In this document: in pieces, positions 7,992 to 15,900 of the stretch
How the letters are laid out: each line of letters opens with the position of its first letter
How positions within the stretch are numbered: position 1 is the first letter of the stretch
Source: an uncultured Bacteroides sp.
Lineage (GTDB): Bacteria; Bacteroidota; Bacteroidia; Bacteroidales; Bacteroidaceae
Direction: 5' to 3'
Assembly: GCA_959606905.1 (NCBI GenBank)
Contig: CAUHML010000059.1
Coordinates: 1-18,615 of the forward strand
DNA: 18,615 nt
Position numbers and translations under genes: made by a program
Notes under the pieces: generated by a model
What the model saw: the letters and a program-made list of their open reading frames with translations, nothing else
The model's database searches: none
Told to the model about the DNA's origin: nothing

Positions 7992-8882
7992 ATGGCTAAG
8001 AAGAAAAAAGACATACCAATGCCTATGCAGCTTGGTTCAGTAAAGAAACAGCCAGCAGGAATAAAAATAGTTTGCAGAATTTTAAAATATCTCTTTCTTG
8101 CTTTGATTGTTGCTATTTCAATAGGCCCCATTATTTGGGCTGGTTTAAGTTCATTTAAAACATATGCAGAAATTAATACATCTGCAATTGCACTTCCAAA
8201 ATCATTTAACTTTAAGAACTATGCGGATGCATTTAAATATGCACCTATTCAGAAATATTTCTTAAACAGTATCATTATTGTATTAGTCAGCGTAGCTGTT
8301 ACAGTTTGCTTCGTAGCAATGTGTGCATACGTTGTAGCAAGATATAACTTTAAGTTGAAAACAATCTTAGTGCTTTTAATTTCGGCATCATTGATGCTTC
8401 CAGTACAGGCTATATCACAGCCATTGTTTGCAATTTTCAAGACATTAGGTTTATACGATACAAAACTTGGACTGATTATCGTGTATGCGGCAATGGGTAT
8501 TCCAATGTCATTCTTCGTAATGGTAAGTTACTACAAGACTATTCCTGTGGCACTTGAAGAATCAGCATATATCGATGGTGCAACATTTATTCAGTCATTT
8601 ACAAAGATCATTTTACCATTAGCTAAGCCTGGTTTGGCAACAATCGCAATGTTACAGTTTATTAATACATGGAACGAATTCTACTTCGCATTAATGCTTA
8701 CAAGTGGTGACACAGCCAGAACAGTTCCAATCGCACTTAACTATTACTTAGGAACATTTGCTAATAACTACTCAGCACTGTTTGCTGCGGTAATAATTAC
8801 GGTTCTTCCAACAATTATTATCTTCATTATCTTACAGAAGCAGGTTATGGAAAGTATGACAGCAGGTGCTGTAAAGGGTTAA
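7992..8882 (+). CDS. Sugar ABC transporter permease, MalG/UgpE-type
   Basis: A 296-residue permease, the second half of the importer channel. A basic cytoplasmic N-terminus (MAKKKKD) precedes the first membrane helix at about residues 30-52. Further helices lie at about 92-115, 123-148, 160-182, 210-230 and 258-285. The EAA loop is at about 189-210 (EESAYIDGATFIQSFTKIILP). The ribosome binding site GGAGGT overlaps the 3' end of the preceding permease gene, consistent with coupled translation and equal stoichiometry. Membership in the carbohydrate uptake transporter 1 family is clear from the EAA loop and length; substrate specificity is not. Confidence 0.94.
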   Translation: MAKKKKDIPMPMQLGSVKKQPAGIKIVCRILKYLFLALIVAISIGPIIWAGLSSFKTYAEINTSAIALPKSFNFKNYADAFKYAPIQKYFLNSIIIVLVSVAVTVCFVAMCAYVVARYNFKLKTILVLLISASLMLPVQAISQPLFAIFKTLGLYDTKLGLIIVYAAMGIPMSFFVMVSYYKTIPVALEESAYIDGATFIQSFTKIILPLAKPGLATIAMLQFINTWNEFYFALMLTSGDTARTVPIALNYYLGTFANNYSALFAAVIITVLPTIIIFIILQKQVMESMTAGAVKG

Positions 8883-8897
8883 AGAAAGGAATAGAGA

Positions 8898-11222
8898 ATG
8901 GAAAAGAATACATATCCGGTAGAAGAATGGAAAGTTACTGAAGAAAAGTTTGTTAAAGAATGGAATTATAGAAACGAGACAACATTTGCACTTTCAAACG
9001 GCTACATTGGTACTCGTGGTACATTTGACGAAGGATATCCTTTTTCGGTAGATGAAGGACTAGAAGGAAACTTTATTAATGGCTTTTATGAAAGTGAACA
9101 CATTATGTATGGTGAGTGGAACTTCGGTTTTCCTGAAAAGAGCCAGTCATTACTTAATTTACCTAATTTAAAAAAGACTACTATTGAAATAAATGGTGAA
9201 ATGTTCGATTTAAGAACAGGAGAAATAGTTGAATACAGCAGAAGCCTTCTTATGAATGAAGGCACTGTTGTAAGAAACGTAGTTTGGAAATCACCTAAGG
9301 GCAGGGAAGTTAAAGCAACATTTAAGAGATTGGTTTCTCTTGCTGACAAGAACATTATGGCTATTCAGATTAAGGTTACACCTATTAATTTTGAAGGCAC
9401 TGTTAAGTTTAATTCGTATATTGAAGCAGGTGTTGAAAACCACACAAGAAAGACTAATCCTTTAATTGATTACGGTCCATATGGTAAGCATCTTATAGTT
9501 CGCAAAGTGGAAGCTGATAATGATTACGTGCTTTATGAAGGTGAAACTAAGAACACTAAATTTGGAATATCTTGTGGTAGTGCTGTTGTTACAGAAGGTC
9601 ATATGACGGAATGTGTTATCGGAGAAGAAGATGGACATACTTCTTATGAAATTTATGCAGAAGAAGGTAAGGAAGTATCATTTGAAAAAATGATTGCTTA
9701 CACTTCAGAACTTGATATGCCTAGAGAAGAAATTCTTCCATTTATTAGAGCTAAGCTTTCAGAAGCTAAATTATTAGGTTATGACAAATACGAAGAACTT
9801 CAGAAAGAAAAGATGGATGAATTCTGGAGCAAGGCTGATATTAAGATTGAAGGCGATAGTGGATTACAGCAGGGTATCAGATTTAACTTATTCCATATTA
9901 TGCAGTCTGCAGGCCGAGATGGCAGAACAGGTATGGGGGCTAAAGGTCTTAGTGGTGAGGGGTATGAAGGTCATTATTTTTGGGATACGGAAATGTATGT
10001 ACTTCCTGTATTTGTTTATACAGATTCAGAACTGGCTAAGCAGTTATTAAATTACAGATATGACACACTTAATCAGGCAAGAGACAGAGCTAAGATATTA
10101 GGTCATATGAAAGGCGCATTATATCCATGGAGAACTATCAATGGTGAAGAAGCATCAACATATTTCCCACTTGGAACAGCTCAGTATCATATTAATGCAG
10201 ATATTGCATATGCATTTAAGCTCTATCTTGATATTACAGGTGATGATCAGTACTTAATTGACAAGGCTGCAGAAGTATTGGTTGAAACTGCAAGAGTTTG
10301 GGCAGACGTAGGATGTTTTGCAGAATGCAAGGATAACAAGTATTGTATTTGTGCGGTAACAGGTCCTGATGAATACAATGCAATCGTGGATAACAACTTC
10401 TATACTAATTTAATGGCAAGAGAAAACATTCGCAGTGCAATGTGGGCATTAGATAGAATGAAGAATCTTGACAAAAATGCATACAACAAGTTAGTTGAAA
10501 AGTTAGAACTTGAAGACGAAGAGTTGGAATACTGGGAAAAGATTATTAACAACATGTATTTCCCATTTGATGAAAAATTACAGATTTATCCACAGGATGA
10601 TGGTTTCTTAATGAGAAAACCTTGGGATGAATCAAAGATTCCTGAAGAAAAAAGACATTTATTATATGAAAATTATCATCCATTGTTTGTTTACAGACAG
10701 AGAATGGCAAAACAGGCTGATGCAATCCTTGGAATGTTACTTCACAGTAACTTCTTTACAGAAGAAGAGCTTAAGAGAAACTACGATTTCTATCAGACAG
10801 TTACACTTCATCATTCATCATTGTCTACGTGTATTTTTGGAATTCTTGCAAGTCAGATTGGATACGATGAAGAAGCTTACAAGTATTTCTCACAGTCAGC
10901 AAGAATGGATCTTGATGATATGCATGATAATTTTTATGCAGGAATTCATGCCGCTAACATGGCCGGAACATGGCAAGGTATTGTGTTTGGTTTCGCCGGT
11001 GTTCGTTCTAACACAGGAGAACTTACAATTCATCCAAAACTTCCTGAACAGTGGAAGTCATACGAATTCTGTGTTGAATATCATGGTAGCGATATGAGAA
11101 TCAAAATTGAACAGGGAAAGGTTACATATAAATTACTTAATCAGGTTCCTATTACATTTAAGAGTAATCATGAACCTATCACTTTAAATAAGGAAGGAGA
11201 AGAATATGTCCAAGAAATATAA
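8898..11222 (+). CDS. GH65 disaccharide phosphorylase (maltose/trehalose/kojibiose/nigerose type)
   Basis: A 774-residue cytoplasmic glycoside hydrolase family 65 enzyme that would split an alpha-glucosyl disaccharide with phosphate into beta-glucose 1-phosphate and a second sugar. The N-terminal beta-sandwich covers about residues 10-270 (ETTFALSNGYIGTRG near its start). The (alpha/alpha)6 barrel begins at about 320, with GHYFWDTEMYVLP (358-370) and LYPWRTINGEE (408-418). The general acid is E492 in VTGPDEYN. Phosphate-site residues are K605-Q606 and HHSSLS at 638-643. A small C-terminal sheet ends the protein. Having the phosphate motif makes phosphorolysis more likely than hydrolysis. There is no signal peptide. 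It lies 15 bases after the permease gene and overlaps the next gene by 17 bases, so it presumably acts on the imported sugar. Which linkage it cuts cannot be told from these motifs. Confidence 0.93.
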   Translation: MEKNTYPVEEWKVTEEKFVKEWNYRNETTFALSNGYIGTRGTFDEGYPFSVDEGLEGNFINGFYESEHIMYGEWNFGFPEKSQSLLNLPNLKKTTIEINGEMFDLRTGEIVEYSRSLLMNEGTVVRNVVWKSPKGREVKATFKRLVSLADKNIMAIQIKVTPINFEGTVKFNSYIEAGVENHTRKTNPLIDYGPYGKHLIVRKVEADNDYVLYEGETKNTKFGISCGSAVVTEGHMTECVIGEEDGHTSYEIYAEEGKEVSFEKMIAYTSELDMPREEILPFIRAKLSEAKLLGYDKYEELQKEKMDEFWSKADIKIEGDSGLQQGIRFNLFHIMQSAGRDGRTGMGAKGLSGEGYEGHYFWDTEMYVLPVFVYTDSELAKQLLNYRYDTLNQARDRAKILGHMKGALYPWRTINGEEASTYFPLGTAQYHINADIAYAFKLYLDITGDDQYLIDKAAEVLVETARVWADVGCFAECKDNKYCICAVTGPDEYNAIVDNNFYTNLMARENIRSAMWALDRMKNLDKNAYNKLVEKLELEDEELEYWEKIINNMYFPFDEKLQIYPQDDGFLMRKPWDESKIPEEKRHLLYENYHPLFVYRQRMAKQADAILGMLLHSNFFTEEELKRNYDFYQTVTLHHSSLSTCIFGILASQIGYDEEAYKYFSQSARMDLDDMHDNFYAGIHAANMAGTWQGIVFGFAGVRSNTGELTIHPKLPEQWKSYEFCVEYHGSDMRIKIEQGKVTYKLLNQVPITFKSNHEPITLNKEGEEYVQEI

Positions 11223-12072
11223 GGCAATATTTTTCGACTGGGACGGAACAGCCGTAATGTCAAGACAGGCTCCTGTTGAGGAAGCTGTTGCAGCTATGAA
11301 GCCTTTACTTGCAAGTGGAGTAAAGCTTGTAATTGTAAGTGGTACAACATATGACAAAATTGCCAGTGGAAAAATTCATGAACATTTCACTCCAGAGGAA
11401 GCTTCAAACCTTTACTTAGGTTTGGGCAGAGGAGCATACAACTATAAGATGGTTAACGGTCAGCCGGAGATTTTCGCTGACTGTATACCTGACACAGAAG
11501 GATTATTAAAGATTCATGATGTATGCTACAAAATCCACAGAGAGTTACTTGAAAAATATAACTTCAAAACTGATGTTGTATTTTCAAGACCAAACTACTG
11601 CAAAATTGATTTACAGGTAGAAAATGAACGTGGAGATCAGTTATTTATGCAGGAAGATGAAATGTCACAGTTAAAGGCTATGTTAGAAGAACATGGTTTA
11701 AAGAATGGAATTATGGATTTAGTTTCATTATCAGAAAAGGTTGGAGAAGAATTCGGCCTTAAGGTATCCGCAACATGTGATGCTAAGTATCTTGAAGTTG
11801 GTATTTCATGTAAGAGTAACAACGTAGATACAATCCTTGAATCATTTAAGGAGGAAGGCATTGAAGCAGAAGATTGTTCTTTCTGGGGAGATGAATTCGT
11901 AGGAATTCAGGAAGGTCTTTACGGAAGTGACAGCTTTATGCTTACACCTAAGACAGAAGAAGGAGATTTCTTCGATGTTTCTTCATTAGAAGGTGTAAGA
12001 CCTGAAAAGATTCAGATTTTAGGCGGTGGAGTAGACAGATTTATCCAGTTCTTAGTTGACCAGGGCAAATAA
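11206..12072 (+). CDS. HAD-superfamily (IIB/Cof-like) phosphatase or phosphomutase-like protein
   Basis: A 288-residue cytoplasmic HAD protein. Motif I is FFDWDGTAV with nucleophile D11 and acid/base D13. Motif II is VIVSGTT (S45). Motif III is probably K203 in EVGISCKSNN, and motif IV is the acidic pair in FWGDEFVG (D229-E230). A large cap inserted between motifs II and III (about residues 70-190) places it in the type IIB group (Cof, sugar phosphatases, phosphomannomutase-like) rather than with beta-phosphoglucomutase, which has a small cap after motif I. The gene overlaps the GH65 gene by 17 bases with AGGAAGGAG ahead, indicating tight coupling. GH65 operons usually carry beta-phosphoglucomutase, so this protein may process the phosphorylase product instead. 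That assignment is inference; a general sugar-phosphate phosphatase is the safer call. Confidence 0.85.
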   Translation: MSKKYKAIFFDWDGTAVMSRQAPVEEAVAAMKPLLASGVKLVIVSGTTYDKIASGKIHEHFTPEEASNLYLGLGRGAYNYKMVNGQPEIFADCIPDTEGLLKIHDVCYKIHRELLEKYNFKTDVVFSRPNYCKIDLQVENERGDQLFMQEDEMSQLKAMLEEHGLKNGIMDLVSLSEKVGEEFGLKVSATCDAKYLEVGISCKSNNVDTILESFKEEGIEAEDCSFWGDEFVGIQEGLYGSDSFMLTPKTEEGDFFDVSSLEGVRPEKIQILGGGVDRFIQFLVDQGK

Positions 12073-12143
12073 AAATAAACATTCTAATAATAAAAATGGA
12101 GTTTATTATTTCAATACATATTTAATATGCAAGGAGGAAAATA

Positions 12144-12881
12144 ATGAAAATTATAATAGCTAATGATTATGAAGATATGAGCAGAAAGGCAGCTAATTAT
12201 TTATCAGCACAGGTTATTATGAAACCTGACGCAGTACTTGGATTGGCTACAGGTGAAACACCAATTGGCGCATATAAGCAGTTGGTTGAATGGTACAACA
12301 AGGGAGATATTGATTTCTCACAGACAAGTACTATTAATCTTGACGAATACAAAGGCTTAACAGGTGATCATAAGCAGAGTTATAGATATTTCATGGATAC
12401 TAACCTCTTTGATTTAATCAATATTAAGAAGTCTAATACATATCTTCCAAATGGTATGGCTGAAGACGAAGAAGCTGAATGTGCAAGATACGAAGGTATT
12501 ATGAAACAGCTTGGAAATATTGATATGCAGCTTTTAGGCATTGGCTTAAACGGACACATTGGTTTTAATGAACCTGGTGAATCTTTTGAAAAAACAACTC
12601 ATTGTGTACAGCTTACACAGAGCACAATTGATGCTAACCAGAGACTTTTCGATGAAGGTGAAGCAGTTCCAGAAAAGGCATTTACAATGGGTATTAAGTC
12701 AATTATGCAGTCAAAGCATATTTTATTAATTGCAAATGGTGAGAAGAAAGCACAGATTATAAGAGATGCATTCTTCGGTCCGGTAACTCCAAAGGTTCCA
12801 GCTTCAATCTTACAGTTACACAATAATGTAACAGTTATTGTTGATAAGGAAGCAGGAAAGTTAATTAAAGATGTGCTTTAG
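12144..12881 (+). CDS. nagB: Glucosamine-6-phosphate deaminase
   Basis: A 245-residue cytosolic enzyme that converts glucosamine 6-phosphate to fructose 6-phosphate and ammonia, the entry of amino sugars into glycolysis. Visible motifs are the phosphate-binding loop GLATGETPIGAY (33-44), the catalytic acid D67 in INLDEYKGL, and LLGIGLNGHIGFNEPG (130-145) with H138 and E143. N136 stands where the E. coli enzyme has Asp; Asn is normal in Bacillus-type NagB. Its length matches the short monomer-type NagB of Firmicutes. AAGGAGG precedes the ATG, and 71 bases separate it from the HAD gene. Its position before a secreted protein with a de-N-acetylase domain suggests that the operon handles a GlcNAc-containing glycan. 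No nagA is in the window. Confidence 0.95.
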   Translation: MKIIIANDYEDMSRKAANYLSAQVIMKPDAVLGLATGETPIGAYKQLVEWYNKGDIDFSQTSTINLDEYKGLTGDHKQSYRYFMDTNLFDLINIKKSNTYLPNGMAEDEEAECARYEGIMKQLGNIDMQLLGIGLNGHIGFNEPGESFEKTTHCVQLTQSTIDANQRLFDEGEAVPEKAFTMGIKSIMQSKHILLIANGEKKAQIIRDAFFGPVTPKVPASILQLHNNVTVIVDKEAGKLIKDVL

Positions 12882-12923
12882 TTTCTAATATATTAATAGG
12901 AACTACAAATAAAGTTGAAAGGG

Positions 12924-12943
12924 TAACCGACAAGAATCGGTTA
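12924..12943 (+). promoter_or_regulatory. Hairpin in the leader of the large secreted-enzyme gene
   Basis: TAACCGA (12924-12930) and TCGGTTA (12937-12943) form a perfect seven-pair stem with a six-base loop, ending about 8 bases before the AAGGAGG ribosome binding site. There is no T run, so it is not a standard terminator. It could be a processing or stability element that lets the last gene be expressed differently from nagB. Confidence 0.45.
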
Positions 12944-12962
12944 AATAAAAAGGAGGTATTTT

Positions 12963-15900
12963 ATGCAGCAGAAGAAAACATTTGCTATATTATTGTCTTT
13001 GGCAATGATAGTTACTATAGTACTTGGAAATGGCACTTTTGTATCAGCGGCAACTACTGAGGCAATAACAGGTATCAGTTATTACGTTGACTCTGTAAAC
13101 GGAAATGACGATAATGATGGTACAAGCGAAGCAAAAGCCTGGAAGTCACTTGAAAAAGTTAACGCAACTACTTTCAAGCCGGGTGATAAGCTTAGATTTA
13201 AAAGGGGTTGTTCATGGAGTGGTCTTTTGAGTCCAAAGGGGTCAGGTGAAAAAGGAAACCCTATTACAATTGACGCATATGGTGACGTTAAAGACGGCAG
13301 ACCTGTTATCAATGGTGATAGCTGGTGTGGAGACAAAGGTGATGATTTAGAGAATCGTGTATTTAACACAGCAGTATATTTCTATAATCAGGAATACTGG
13401 GAAATCACATCTATTGAAGTAACAAACCATACAAAAACTAAAGATGATCATATTAAGAAATATGGTATCTTGATTATGGGACAGGATGCAGGAACACTTC
13501 ATGAAATTAATGTAAAGAATACATACGTTCATGACGTAATTTCTATTCCAATCGGTCAGCAGGCAGGTATCGGTCGTGGTGGTATTGTATATGCTATCCG
13601 TGGTAACAAGAAAGCTACTAATTGGGAAGACATTACTGTAGAAGGAAACTATGTAAAAAATGTAAACCATTACGGTATTAACTTTATTTCAACATGGGGA
13701 AGCTCAACATTCCCTGATGAAAGTGGAATTACTGAAGGTGGCGGTGGAACATATAGAAGTAAAAATCTTGTAATTCGTAGCAATTACTGCGAAAACGTAG
13801 GTAACGCAGCTATTTGTCCATCAGATTATGAAAATGCACTTATTGAATATAATGTTGCAAATGGATGTAACAGTGGTCCTAACGGAAACGTTCCTATTTG
13901 GTGGGAACATGGTCAGAAAACAATCTGCCAGTACAACGAAGTGTTTGGTTCAGGAGCTTCCGGTGATAAGGAAGATTCACAGGCATTTGACGCTGACGTT
14001 TATGCAGACTTAAATTATGTTCAGTACAACTATACACATGACAATCCATCAGGTTCATTCTTTGAATGTGCATTAGGAACATCATATCAGACATACTACA
14101 GATATAACATCAGTGTTAATGATGGATATGGTACAAACCGTTATGGCGGTGGTGCTGTATTAACATTATGTCAGGGCGGTAATGGAAGCTTGGATGCATA
14201 TAACAACTTGATTTATATGGATGCAGACCATGATGGATCTATTACACGTAGCTGGGATGATACAACAGCAGTAACTTCTACTGATAGATTTAAAATTAGA
14301 AATAATGTCATTATAACAGAAGCTCAAAAGATAGATGACAACGGAGTAAATAAGGCACAGGCTTGGGATTCACGTTATATGGGTGTTGTAAATAACAATG
14401 CTTACGGTGGAGCAAACCTTAACAATAGAAGAGCTGACGATGAAAATGCCAGGGTAGCAGTTAAGAGCGACTATGTTAAGTTAGAAGAAGGAACAAGCGC
14501 AACAGTTGAAGACGTTAACGGCGAATTTAAGATTACTTATGGTACTGTTGACGGATACAAACTTAAAGATGGAGCAACAGTTATTGACCAGGGTATTTCA
14601 GTTATCGACAATGGCGGACAGGATTTCTACGGAAACGAAGTAAAATCATTTGTTAAGCCAAACATTGGTGCTGATAACAGCTACAACAGTGGTATTAAAG
14701 AAGACCTTGGTGAAGGAAAGATTTTATTAGATTTTGATGATTGCAATAACGGAGCATTAACAGGTGTATATTCTAACTGTGACTTCGGTAACCGTGGTTG
14801 GAATGTAACAGATGGTAAGTTATGGGCTACTTCATATACTAATGAAGAACAGGCTAACAAACTTGCTATTCCTGATAAGTATGCTGTAACAAGTTTCGAA
14901 GCATACTGTGCTAAGGGCACTGCTACTGTAAAGGTTGAAGCTGGAGAAGAAAGCGAGACATTTACAGTAACAAATAAGAAACATACATTTAAGACTAACT
15001 TTAAGAAACAGGTTCCTGCAACATACATAGTAATTAAATCAGATGATGGTGTAGATCAAGTTAAGTTTGATAATATTATTTTATCAAAGAAGACAAGAAC
15101 CACAGATACAGAAACTAATGTTTCATATAAGAAGAATGTTACAGTATCATCTGTAAGTGGTTATAATCCTGATTGTGTAGGTTCAAACATCGTTGACGGA
15201 GATGATTCAACAATTTGGATTTCAAGTGGTTGGTCAGATCAGGGTGATATTGTTACAGAAGAGAGAGCTAACTTTATTGTAGATTTAGATGGGAGTTACA
15301 ACATTGAAAAGTTAGATATTACTTTTGGTGGTGATCGGGCTGAGTCAGCATGGAAATACAAAGTAGAAGCTTCAACAGACAAGACTAATTGGGATGTTAT
15401 CTGGGATCAGACAGCAAATAAAGAAGTTGCAGCTACACAAGAAGTAACTTTAGATGAAAAGATAACAGAAAAGAAATATTCATATGTTAAGGTAACATTT
15501 GGAGATCTTGTCAAAGATGCATGGCCTGCAGTAGCAGAATTTAATGTATACAGACCAAAAGAACTTACTAATTTTGCACTTGATGGAGAAGCTACAGCTT
15601 CAACACAGAGTAGAGATCCTGCAAATGCACTTGATGGAAATGACAGTACACTTTGGGTAGGTGACGGATATTCAGAAAAAGAAGGCGCTTGGTGGATGGT
15701 TGACCTTGGTAAGTTTCAGCAGATTCAGGCATTTGACTTAGTATTTGAATATGAAGTTCTTCCTACACTTGAAGATGCACAGGCAGCAACAACTCCTGTT
15801 TACGGTCAGGCATGGCAGTACAAGATAGAAGGTTCAAATGATAAGAGCAGCTGGGACATGTTATGGGATAACACGGCTAATACTGATTTTTCAAAAGAAC

